Assembly (NCBI RefSeq): GCF_004117915.1
Contig: NZ_RSTD01000001.1
Location: 372,001-436,000 of the forward strand
From: Companilactobacillus metriopterae
GTDB lineage: Bacteria; Bacillota; Bacilli; Lactobacillales; Lactobacillaceae
Direction of reading: 5' to 3'
Length of the DNA: 64,000 nucleotides
The notes beneath the pieces were generated by a model. It made no database searches. It was not told the origin of the DNA and saw only the letters and a program-made list of their open reading frames with translations. Position numbers and translations under genes: made by a program. Shown here in pieces: positions 46,861-54,986 of this stretch; within the stretch, counting starts at the first letter, position 1, and every line of letters begins with the position of its first letter.

Positions 46861-47761
46861 AGATATCTTGTAGTCGTTTAATTCTTTCATCCAAAGGAGG
46901 GTGGGTGTCATAAAGGCTGGCACGTTGCTTCTTTTTCAGTGGAGTACTTATATATAGTGAGGCACTAGACTCATCAACCTTTTTCATTGGCTTACTATTA
47001 TCTTTCAGTTTTTCCAATGCACTAATCAACCCTTGAGGATTTCTTGTTAATTCTACTCCAGAAGCATCAGCAAGATATTCTCTATTTCTAGAAATTGCAA
47101 ATTGAATTAAAGTTGCAATCATAGGTCCTAAAAATGAGAATACAATACCAACAATCCAGATGATAAGACGAATAATTTCTGCATTAGAGTTATTGCTTTC
47201 GCGGTCATCACTCATAGGTCTTGCCCAAAATAACATATTTGAAATCATATAGCTTAAAAAGATAATTGCAGACGAAAGTGCAATAGCAATTGTTGAGACA
47301 CGAATATCATAATTACGTACATGTGATACTTCGTGAGCTATAACACCCTCTAGTTCTTCACGATTCATCAATTCTAATAGTCCTGATGTAACTGCCACTG
47401 CAGAATGTTTAGGATCTCTACCTGTAGCAAATGCGTTAGGACTAGGGTCATCGATTATATAAACTTCAGGCATAGGAATGTCAGCTACCATGCTCATATC
47501 TTCAACGATGTGCCAGAGTAGTGGATTTTCCTGTTCAGAAGTTTTCTTAGCATTATTCATGCTCATAACAATCGAAGTCGACTGATAGTAGGTTGTCAGA
47601 ATATAGAATAATGTAATTAAAAATCCAACAATCAAACCAGCATATAAATTATTAAAGAAAAAATCACCAACAAAGGCAGAAATTCCCATCAATAAAATAA
47701 TGAATAATGTAAAGATTAAATAGGTTTTCCTCTTATTACGATCTATTTGTTCATAAACCAT
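46859..47761 (-). CDS. htpX: HtpX zinc metalloprotease
   Basis: A 300-residue membrane protease of M48 type that removes damaged membrane proteins. The zinc site is GVIAHEVSHVRNYD, with a downstream NREYLADASGVELTRNP supplying the third ligand. Two membrane helices lie before it and about two after. It is transcribed behind lemA with a 13-base gap, a pairing common in lactobacilli. Confidence 0.95.
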   Translation of the reverse strand: MVYEQIDRNKRKTYLIFTLFIILLMGISAFVGDFFFNNLYAGLIVGFLITLFYILTTYYQSTSIVMSMNNAKKTSEQENPLLWHIVEDMSMVADIPMPEVYIIDDPSPNAFATGRDPKHSAVAVTSGLLELMNREELEGVIAHEVSHVRNYDIRVSTIAIALSSAIIFLSYMISNMLFWARPMSDDRESNNSNAEIIRLIIWIVGIVFSFLGPMIATLIQFAISRNREYLADASGVELTRNPQGLISALEKLKDNSKPMKKVDESSASLYISTPLKKKQRASLYDTHPPLDERIKRLQDI

Positions 47762-47774
47762 GATGCTGCCTCAA

Positions 47775-48323
47775 TTAAAACTTAACTTCTGGCGCAACTT
47801 TTTCAGCATCCGGAATATTTAAGTAATCCATTTTTTCAAAATGGTGAATTCCTGCAACAATGTTGCGAGGGAATGTTTCAAGAGCAGTATCATAAGATTG
47901 AACTTGGCTGTTATATGCTTGACGAGAATAAGCAATCTTGTTTTCAGTATTTGATAGTTCTTCCATCAATTGACCGAATTGTTGATTGGCCTTTAGGTCA
48001 GGGTAACTTTCTGATAAAGCAAAAACTTGGCGTAATGCACCAGTAAGTTGTGTATCAGCGTCTACTTTTTCTTGTAGGGTAGATGCATTATTTACACTAT
48101 TACGTAATTCTACAATGTTGGCTAATGTTTCTTTTTCATGAGAAGCATAGCCCTTGACTGTTTCCACAAGGTTAGGGATAAGATCAGTTCTACGCTTTAG
48201 TTGAACATCAATTTGTGAACTAAATTCTTGAGCTCTATTTCTGTACTTAACTAGTCCGTTATATGCGGCTACATAGGCTATTACTAGTATAACCAGTATA
48301 GCGATTATAATAATTGCAATCAT
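47775..48323 (-). CDS. lemA: LemA family protein
   Basis: A 182-residue protein with one N-terminal membrane helix (IIIAILVILVIAYVAAYN) and a long helical domain. The YNGLVKYRNRAQEFSSQIDVQLKRRTDLIPNLVETVKGY block is characteristic of LemA. Function is unknown; its steady linkage to htpX suggests a role in membrane quality control. Strong AAAGGAGAAAC site before the ATG. Confidence 0.95.
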   Translation of the reverse strand: MIAIIIIAILVILVIAYVAAYNGLVKYRNRAQEFSSQIDVQLKRRTDLIPNLVETVKGYASHEKETLANIVELRNSVNNASTLQEKVDADTQLTGALRQVFALSESYPDLKANQQFGQLMEELSNTENKIAYSRQAYNSQVQSYDTALETFPRNIVAGIHHFEKMDYLNIPDAEKVAPEVKF

Positions 48324-48403
48324 ATGTTTCTCCTTTTATATTATTAAGTATATTCTAGCATACTTAGCATTGTGTTCTATAATATGAGTGAGGTGGGTGG
48401 AAA

Positions 48404-49468
48404 ATGAAATATATTAAACGTATTGTCATATTGGACATTATAGCAATTCTGTTATTATCATTTTTTTCGAGTAATGTTTATGCTTCAAACGGTTCTTATA
48501 TAGGTGGTATTGAACAGAAAAACGGTTGGTCTGGAACTATGATGGTGGTTAAGAACGATAAAACTGTTTATCTAAAAAGTTTTGGTTATGCAAACTATAA
48601 AAAAGATAAAAAAAATACCAATACAACTAGTTATCAAATCGATTCTATTCAAAAAAGTCTGACTGCTGGTCTTGTAATGCAACAAGTTGATAAGAAAAAA
48701 TTGAAGTTAAATCAAAAATTAAGTGATTTTTATCCACAGATAGAAGGTAGTAACAAAATTACTATTCTTCAAATGTTAGAGATGACTTCTGGATTAAGAT
48801 TTGATGAAGATAATGAATCAAAACAAATAATGTCTGAGCAAGATACAGCATTATATTTAGCCAATAATACAACGTTTAATAGTAAGGCATACAAGAAATG
48901 GGCTTATACACCAATCAATTATAATTTGTTAGCTGGTATATTGATGAAAGTTACTCACAAGTCTTACTCTGAATTATTTACAAAGGAATACATCAAAAAA
49001 CTAAAATTAAAACATACTAAATTTGCATATGATAATGGCAAGAAAATCAGAGTTGCTTGTGGCTATACTAACTCTGATCATGAAGATAAAACTGTAAATT
49101 ATAAATCACCTTTTGTTGTGCAAAAATACGAGTATCACAATGAATTGGGAACAGGACAAGTCTATATGAGTGTTGAAGACTTATATAAAGCAGAAAAATA
49201 TATTACATCTGGCAAGTTTTTGACTCCTAAATCTAGACAAAAACTATATAGTCCTAGTCAAGTTTCATCTTATTCAGGTGGTTTCTACAATAGAAAGAAT
49301 GATCACTATGCGAATGGTTGGGGTTATGGCTATCAGGGAGTTATTCACTTAACAGATGATAGTAAAAGCTTTGCTATTCTATTAAGTAATTATCAAAGAG
49401 ATGCTTATGATTTAAAACCTGATGTTCAAAAAATATTTAGTACAATTATTTTGGAAAAAGAAAATTAA
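48404..49468 (+). CDS. Secreted serine hydrolase of the beta-lactamase/PBP4* family
   Basis: A 354-residue exported protein. The signal peptide ends at VYASNG (about residue 29). The SxxK nucleophile motif is SIQK at 81-84. The usual YxN is changed: YTPINYNLLAG aligns with YSNTNYALLG, so the Asn is Pro. The third motif appears as the C-terminal GYGYQG region. Such proteins act on wall peptides or esters; the motif change makes true beta-lactamase activity unlikely. GAGGTGGGTGG precedes the ATG. Confidence 0.83.
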   Translation: MKYIKRIVILDIIAILLLSFFSSNVYASNGSYIGGIEQKNGWSGTMMVVKNDKTVYLKSFGYANYKKDKKNTNTTSYQIDSIQKSLTAGLVMQQVDKKKLKLNQKLSDFYPQIEGSNKITILQMLEMTSGLRFDEDNESKQIMSEQDTALYLANNTTFNSKAYKKWAYTPINYNLLAGILMKVTHKSYSELFTKEYIKKLKLKHTKFAYDNGKKIRVACGYTNSDHEDKTVNYKSPFVVQKYEYHNELGTGQVYMSVEDLYKAEKYITSGKFLTPKSRQKLYSPSQVSSYSGGFYNRKNDHYANGWGYGYQGVIHLTDDSKSFAILLSNYQRDAYDLKPDVQKIFSTIILEKEN

Positions 49469-49565
49469 TGTAACTTATATTTGATAGAAATCTTTTCATA
49501 TTATGAAGTGATAGCGTATATAAACGTTGTTAAACTTAAGTTATCAAATAGGATAGGAGTTTAAT

Positions 49566-49946
49566 TTGAGATCATATTTAGAATTTTGGACTAAACTATT
49601 TGTTTTTAATTCTTCAGCTACAAGAAAACAGTACTGGATTCCAGCAATAGTAAATTATCTTATTATGGGTATTTATTTTGGAGCTTCTGGAGAATATAAA
49701 TATTTATATCCTAGTGTTTATCAAATCAGTTTACACTCTGAATCATTTACAGCTACGATAGTATTGTTTGTTTTTTGGTTGGCAACTTTCACTATTAGAG
49801 CAAGAAGATTACATGACACCGATAGAAGTAATTGGTGGATTCTCATTGAAATCATACCTTTCTTAGGTGATTTAGTTATATTTATATTGTTATTATTACC
49901 ATCGAACCCAAATAGTAGATGGAGAGTTAATCAATCAAATACTTAG
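49566..49946 (+). CDS. DUF805 membrane protein
   Basis: A 126-residue membrane protein with about three or four helices. The N-terminal YLEFWTKLFVFNSSATRKQYW (FxF xGRxxRxxYW pattern) and IRARRLHDTDRSNWWIL are typical of DUF805. Its role is unknown. The start is TTG at 49566 after GGATAGGAG. It precedes a secreted small protein by 19 bases. Confidence 0.85.
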   Translation: MRSYLEFWTKLFVFNSSATRKQYWIPAIVNYLIMGIYFGASGEYKYLYPSVYQISLHSESFTATIVLFVFWLATFTIRARRLHDTDRSNWWILIEIIPFLGDLVIFILLLLPSNPNSRWRVNQSNT

Positions 49947-49965
49947 TTAAATTGGAGGAATATAC

Positions 49966-50385
49966 ATGAAGAAATATACAAAATTTATTACTGCATTTGC
50001 TGCAGCTACAATACTTTCATTAGGAACTGTGAATTATGTTGTTTTAGCTGATGAGGCAGTAGATATCGACCCTGGATTTGCAATTGACCCGGTAGATCCA
50101 ATAATTGATCCTGACTTCTCAGTAGATCCTGTTGTTAACCCTGATGTTGAAGGGGTTACACCTACTGTAGATGAAAATTGGGTAAATACTCATCTTGATA
50201 CTGTTGTTACTGTAAAAGATGGTCTTTCAGCACCAGTATTTGACTACGATGGTAATGCTATAGGAGATGTTGCTCCACAAAATACTCCCTGGTATACAGA
50301 CCAGCAACATACAAGCCAAAAAGATGGCAAAGTTTATTATAGAATTGCCACAAATCAATACATCCTTGCTGATCAAGTAAATTAA
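49966..50385 (+). CDS. Small secreted protein with SLAP-like domain and Asp-Pro-rich linker
   Basis: A 139-residue exported protein. The signal peptide ends at VLADE. An acidic segment with repeated DP pairs (DIDPGF, IDPVDP, IDPDFS, VDPVVNP) occupies residues 34-65. The last 60 residues look like one SLAP (surface-layer A-type) repeat, with VVTVKDGLSAPVFDYDG and VYYRIATNQYILADQV. SLAP domains bind wall polymers in lactobacilli. GGAGG lies before the ATG. Possibly co-transcribed with the DUF805 gene. Confidence 0.75.
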   Translation: MKKYTKFITAFAAATILSLGTVNYVVLADEAVDIDPGFAIDPVDPIIDPDFSVDPVVNPDVEGVTPTVDENWVNTHLDTVVTVKDGLSAPVFDYDGNAIGDVAPQNTPWYTDQQHTSQKDGKVYYRIATNQYILADQVN

Positions 50386-50387
50386 GG

Positions 50388-50416
50388 AACTCCCACAATC
50401 ATGTGGGGGTTTTTAT
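50388..50416 (+). terminator. Terminator after the SLAP-like gene
   Basis: AACTCCCACA and TGTGGGGGTT form the stem with loop ATCA, followed by a T run. Confidence 0.82.
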
Positions 50417-50460
50417 TTTGGACTTTTTTGTAAAAAATGAAATTTATTTACATTATTTTA

Positions 50461-50474
50461 TGAAAACGCTTTTA
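50461..50474 (+). promoter_or_regulatory. cre-like site upstream of the alcohol dehydrogenase
   Basis: TGAAAACGCTTTTA matches TGWAANCGNTNWCA with one mismatch (T for C near the end). Carbon catabolite control by CcpA is plausible. Confidence 0.5.
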
Positions 50475-50544
50475 AAAATGTAATCAAATGTTAAACTAAG
50501 TATGTAAACTATTGTTAATAAATCAACAAATTGGGGTGGAAAAA

Positions 50545-51672
50545 ATGAGTAAAAAAATTAATGCAGCCGTTATTGAAAAATTAAACGGAGATTTTGATAT
50601 TAAGGAAGTTTATGTTGACGATGAGCCTAAAGCCAATGAGGTTTTAGTTAATATTGTTGCAACAGGTATTTGTCACACTGATGAAGCAGTAAGAAATGGA
50701 CAATCAGGTGTTACAGAATTTCCAAGAATTGCTGGACATGAAGGTGCAGGAATTGTTGAAAAAGTAGGTGCTGGTGTAACAAACATCAAACCTGGAGATC
50801 ACGTAATTCTTTCATATGCTTTTGATGGAACTTGTGAACAATGTCTAAAAGGACATCCATCATCATGTTTAAATTGGGGTGAACTAAATGTTGGAGGTAA
50901 GAGACCAGATGGAGCACCTACATTTACAGCTGAAGATGGTTCTGTAATAGATAATTTCTTCAATCAATCTTCTTTCGCTTCAACAACATTGGTACAACAA
51001 AACAATGTAATCGTGATAGATAAAAATGTTGATTTGAGAAAAGTTGGACCACTAGGCTGTGGTCTAGTTACTGGTTCAGGTACCGTCTTTAATGGTTTGA
51101 ATCCTCAACAAGGTAGCACAATTGTTATTGTAGGAAGCGGTGCAGTAGGTGCCGGAGCTATAATGGCAGCTAAAATTAAAGGATGCTCTAAAATTATTAG
51201 TGTTGATATCCATGATCAAAGATTGGAAACATCTAAGAAAATCGGTGCTACTGATACTATCAATAGTAAAGATTTAAATTGGGTTGAAGAAGTTAAGAAA
51301 CTAACTTACGGTTACGGAGTAGATTTTGCTATCGATACAACAGGAATTAGTAAAATCATGAAAGAATGTCTAGATGTTTTGAAATCTGGTGGACATTTTG
51401 CACCAATAGCAGTTACTGACAAGTCATTAGAATTCTTACCTTGGAATGAATTGGTAGCTTCTCAAAAACACGTTGATGGTGTATTGATGGGAGATGCAGT
51501 TCCTCAATTGTTGATACCACAATTAATAGAATTTTGGCAAAAAGGTCAATTTCCATTTGATATTTTGGAAAAAGTTTATGATTTCTCTGAAATTAATGAA
51601 GCAAATAAAGCATCAAATAACGGTTCAGTTATTAAACCAGTTCTAATTGTTGATAAAACTTATCAAGCATAA
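50545..51672 (+). CDS. Zinc-type NAD-dependent alcohol (aryl-alcohol-like) dehydrogenase
   Basis: A 375-residue MDR dehydrogenase. Catalytic zinc ligands are seen in TGICHTDE and GHEGAGIVEKVG. The Rossmann motif is GSGAVGAGAIMAAK near residue 205. In the structural-zinc lobe the first cysteine is replaced: SYAFDGTCEQCLKGHPSSC has Asp where family members have Cys, leaving three Cys. ATG 50545 follows GGGGTGG. A cre-like site upstream suggests carbon repression. Exact alcohol unknown. Confidence 0.88.
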   Translation: MSKKINAAVIEKLNGDFDIKEVYVDDEPKANEVLVNIVATGICHTDEAVRNGQSGVTEFPRIAGHEGAGIVEKVGAGVTNIKPGDHVILSYAFDGTCEQCLKGHPSSCLNWGELNVGGKRPDGAPTFTAEDGSVIDNFFNQSSFASTTLVQQNNVIVIDKNVDLRKVGPLGCGLVTGSGTVFNGLNPQQGSTIVIVGSGAVGAGAIMAAKIKGCSKIISVDIHDQRLETSKKIGATDTINSKDLNWVEEVKKLTYGYGVDFAIDTTGISKIMKECLDVLKSGGHFAPIAVTDKSLEFLPWNELVASQKHVDGVLMGDAVPQLLIPQLIEFWQKGQFPFDILEKVYDFSEINEANKASNNGSVIKPVLIVDKTYQA

Positions 51673-51707
51673 AAAAGCTTCCTTCATTATGAAGGAAGCT
51701 TTTTTTA
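51671..51707. terminator. Bidirectional terminator
   Basis: AAAAAAGCTTCCTTC and GAAGGAAGCTTTTTT form a strong stem shared by the converging genes. Confidence 0.9.
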
Positions 51708-52691
51708 ACTAAGAAAATTAGGATCAGTGTAAGCAGGATTAGGATATTTGTAAAATCCTTCTCCTGTTGCAATACCCATTTTTCCCTTATCAATATATTC
51801 ATTTTTTATCATGTCAGCTAATGGTTGGAATGAAGGATCATCTTTTGCGTGATTAGAGACAATGTCATAAGCGGTCTTCAATCCTACAATATCCAAGATT
51901 GCAAATGGACCCATCGGAGCTTTAGTTGCTAACATCCAAGTCTTATCTATAGTTTCAAAATCGGCCACACCTTTAGCATATAGTGCTTGTCCTGCACTTA
52001 AAAATGGAACTAACATAGAGTTTAGTACATAAGCAGGTTGTTCTTTTTTGAGCTCGATAGTTATCATACCAATGTCTTTAGCAAATTGAACTACTTCCTC
52101 ATAAACTCCCTTATCAGTTTTGCTGTGACCCATTATTTCAGCTGTATTGTTTTTCCATATTTGGTTTGCAAAGTGAAGAGCAATGAATTTTTCAGGTCTA
52201 CCTGTAATGTCAGCAAACATACTAGGCAATAGAGTTGAAGAATTGGTAGCAAAAATTGTTTTTGATGGAGCAACTTTTCCTAATTTTTCATAGAAGTCAT
52301 TTTTTATTTCAACCTTTTCGGGTATTGCCTCTATCAGTAAATCTGCATCACTAACTGCAGATTTTAAGTCTGATGAAAAGCTGATGCTATCTTTGGCATG
52401 CTTTATAGATTTTAAATCGTCGTTTAGTTCATTAAAAGTAGCGATTTTTATATCAGGTAAAAAGTTAGGATTATAAACGCCACCATGCAATACTTTATCC
52501 ATTGTTTTCTGTTGTTCACTAATTTCTTCAGTATAAATATCAGATAAATTTTGTATAGTTTGTTTTGCTTTTTCCAGTGTTTCATCATTTATATCGTAGA
52601 TAGTTACATTAAAACCCTTAAAAGCAGATTGAAATGCAATTTGAGAACCTAAGACACCACTACCAGCAACAGTAACATTTTTTATAGTCAT
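51705..52691 (-). CDS. 3-hydroxyacyl-CoA dehydrogenase family protein
   Basis: A 328-residue NAD-dependent dehydrogenase. The N-terminal Rossmann motif is VAGSGVLGSQIAFQSAFKG and the conserved IEAIPEKVEIKNDFYEKL follows. The catalytic region reads ATNSSTLLPS and ALHFANQIWKNNTAEIM, which departs from the usual GHFFNP. The C-terminal domain (MGPFAILDIVGLKTAYDI) is normal. Lactobacilli usually lack full beta-oxidation, so the substrate may be another hydroxy acid. A perfect cre sequence lies 50 bases upstream of the start. Confidence 0.88.
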   Translation of the reverse strand: MTIKNVTVAGSGVLGSQIAFQSAFKGFNVTIYDINDETLEKAKQTIQNLSDIYTEEISEQQKTMDKVLHGGVYNPNFLPDIKIATFNELNDDLKSIKHAKDSISFSSDLKSAVSDADLLIEAIPEKVEIKNDFYEKLGKVAPSKTIFATNSSTLLPSMFADITGRPEKFIALHFANQIWKNNTAEIMGHSKTDKGVYEEVVQFAKDIGMITIELKKEQPAYVLNSMLVPFLSAGQALYAKGVADFETIDKTWMLATKAPMGPFAILDIVGLKTAYDIVSNHAKDDPSFQPLADMIKNEYIDKGKMGIATGEGFYKYPNPAYTDPNFLS

Positions 52692-52741
52692 AATAATTCT
52701 CCTTATCTTTTTCTTTAACAGTAGTTCTAATTTTTAAATTA

Positions 52742-52755
52742 TGTAAGCGATAACA
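52742..52755. promoter_or_regulatory. cre site upstream of the hydroxyacyl-CoA dehydrogenase gene
   Basis: TGTAAGCGATAACA matches the CcpA consensus TGWAANCGNTNWCA at every position, on the palindromic element. Confidence 0.7.
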
Positions 52756-52878
52756 TTCAATATTTAAAATATCTAATTATTATTATTGAATATTAAAATA
52801 AAAATCTTATTTATGATTGCTTTTAAATTGTTAAATATGTGATAATTAAGCTCCAAATATGTTTTAGAGGAGATTAAT

Positions 52879-53232
52879 TTGAAAAAGACTACTATTGTTT
52901 CAGTTATAGTTATTATTGTTGTTATTATTGCTGGACTTTTTGTTTACAACAATTATAAGAACAAAAACAGCGTTGGGAATTCTGATCAAGCCATTTCAAT
53001 TGTTAAAAAAGCAATTGGAAAAGGAGATAATGATAAAGACCCCATCGTTAACTGGTCAGTGGTTTCTGATGCTGATAAAAAAGATGGTTCAACATTAGAT
53101 GACAAGAATAAAAAAGTTTATCTAGTCAGAGGACAACACAAGTCTTACGTTAAGGCAGATCCAAAGGCAGGATCATATGATGGTGCAGATTACTATGTAT
53201 ATCCTGATGGACATATTGTAAAAAGAAGTTAA
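52879..53232 (+). CDS. Small membrane-anchored extracellular protein of unknown function
   Basis: A 117-residue protein with an N-terminal membrane helix (TTIVSVIVIIVVIIAGLFVY) and a polar external part. The latter begins with an AISIVKKAIGKGDN helix and ends with YYVYPDGHIVKRS. I do not recognise a family with certainty; the layout recalls lactobacillus surface proteins of PepSY-like size. The start is TTG at 52879 after AGAGGAG. It stands alone with a terminator after it. Confidence 0.7.
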   Translation: MKKTTIVSVIVIIVVIIAGLFVYNNYKNKNSVGNSDQAISIVKKAIGKGDNDKDPIVNWSVVSDADKKDGSTLDDKNKKVYLVRGQHKSYVKADPKAGSYDGADYYVYPDGHIVKRS

Positions 53233-53250
53233 TAAATAATATATATAAAT

Positions 53251-53289
53251 AAAAACACGCTAGGATAAAAATCCCAGCGTGTTTTTTTA
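53251..53289. terminator. Terminator after the small membrane protein gene
   Basis: AAAAACACGCTAGGAT and ATCCCAGCGTGTTTTT pair with one mismatch and loop AAAA, followed by a T run. Confidence 0.85.
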
Positions 53290-53420
53290 TTTAAAATTTT
53301 AGATGTAGGTATGTTAAATAAAGTTACTTTATTATTTCAATCTATTTACAATTTTAAAAATATGCAAAATAGCGATCGATAATATGATATATTTTTATAT
53401 TATAAATTAAGGGGAAAATT

Positions 53421-54893
53421 ATGAAAAAGAGAAAATTTGTACCGTCTTTGATTTTAGCGTCAATTTTAATTGCGCCTGTCACAACAACGGTCGTTTCAGC
53501 AGATGTAGATTCAGATACATCTAATTATCAAACATCGGATGTTGTGAGCGAGCAAGATTTATCTGATGAAAATTCTCTATATGTACTTAATTCAGAAAAA
53601 AATATTTTGAATTCTGATAATGATTCTGAAAGCCAAAACTTAAATGAGAATACCAGCTCAGATATAACAAGTAATGACAATTCAGAAGTAAGTAATATCA
53701 ACAACGAAAATAATATTAGTTCTAGTGAAAATGATACTATTTCCATAAGTGATATTAATCAAAAGGGAAGCACAACACATAAGACTATTATTGGTAAGAT
53801 AAATGGTTTTATCAATGATAGGATTACCGACGTTACAACAGGGACTGTGGCTGCAATAAGTTATCCATTCTTGTTTGGTAAACACGGTACACAAGTTCTT
53901 TCTGATGTTAGAACTTTTATAAATCCAAATAGATATGATGTTGAAAACACATGGAATGTTTTAGATCAAAAATATAATCCAGAAGCTAGTCAAGAGTTTT
54001 ACACAAATGCTCAAGATTGGTGGGACAATCAGGCAGTAAAAGAAACTATGGAAGTGCCATTTTACAACGATAGCAGCAAAAATATTCGTGCAACATATGT
54101 TGCTAATAATGCATCTAAAAAAACAGTAATAATAGGTCAAGGTTGGACTGAAAGACCAGACTGGATAGGTGTTGTTTCAAAGGTTTGGTACGACATGGGT
54201 TATAACGTATTAATGCCAAGTCAAAGAGGTCAATTTAGTAGTGATGGAAATCTACTATCATTTGGTTATCAAGATAAAAATGATTGGAAAACTTTAGTAA
54301 GTAAAGTTAATGAAATGAATGGTGAAGATGGCGAAATTGTTTTCTATGGTCAATCACTAGGAGCAAATACAGCATTGGAAGCTGCATCTGAACCTGATTT
54401 AGCAAAAAATGTAAAAGCAGTTATCGCTGATGCAGGGTATTCAACTCTACCTTCATTGGGTAATTCACTCTATGGAAAAACACTTAATTCATTGAATGGA
54501 GTAACTGGAAAATTACTTATACCAATTAATTTTAGTAGTTTACCTTTCCTACCATATGAAAAAATAGTTAAGAATGTTGATAAAATTAACCAATTCTTAC
54601 AAGGATTCAGTTTAGATGATGTATCAGGACTAGCTGCTGCTGCAAAAACAACAATCCCATCATATTTCATTACAACAGAGGATGATGGATTTATACCCGA
54701 CACACAAACAGTTGCTATGTTTGATGCGAGTAAAGCCAGTTTGAAGAGTCTATGGGTATTGACAGGTAGTGTTGGAGGTCATGCCTCGGCCAATAACGCA
54801 GTTGGGGACTATCAAAAGAATATTCAAGGATTTTTAGACCAAATCAATAAAGTTAATAACTTGTCACAAAGTAATGAATTAAGCGTAGCATAA
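53421..54893 (+). CDS. Secreted alpha/beta hydrolase with Asn/Ser-rich N-terminal region
   Basis: A 490-residue exported hydrolase. After the signal peptide (to VVSAD, about residue 28) comes a low-complexity region rich in Asn, Ser, Asp and Glu up to about residue 115. The catalytic domain follows, with nucleophile Ser312 in YGQSLGAN, acid Asp421 or Asp422 in TTEDDGFIP and His454 in VGGHA. Cutinase- or peptidase-like action is possible. No LPxTG motif is seen, so wall attachment is unclear. AAGGGG before the ATG. Confidence 0.85.
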   Translation: MKKRKFVPSLILASILIAPVTTTVVSADVDSDTSNYQTSDVVSEQDLSDENSLYVLNSEKNILNSDNDSESQNLNENTSSDITSNDNSEVSNINNENNISSSENDTISISDINQKGSTTHKTIIGKINGFINDRITDVTTGTVAAISYPFLFGKHGTQVLSDVRTFINPNRYDVENTWNVLDQKYNPEASQEFYTNAQDWWDNQAVKETMEVPFYNDSSKNIRATYVANNASKKTVIIGQGWTERPDWIGVVSKVWYDMGYNVLMPSQRGQFSSDGNLLSFGYQDKNDWKTLVSKVNEMNGEDGEIVFYGQSLGANTALEAASEPDLAKNVKAVIADAGYSTLPSLGNSLYGKTLNSLNGVTGKLLIPINFSSLPFLPYEKIVKNVDKINQFLQGFSLDDVSGLAAAAKTTIPSYFITTEDDGFIPDTQTVAMFDASKASLKSLWVLTGSVGGHASANNAVGDYQKNIQGFLDQINKVNNLSQSNELSVA

Positions 54894-54986
54894 TTATTTT
54901 AAAACCTGTATAATATTTCGGGAGCAAAAAAATATTATTAAATTACTCGTTATGATAGTATTTTTATGTAGATTGGAGGGGATAAA

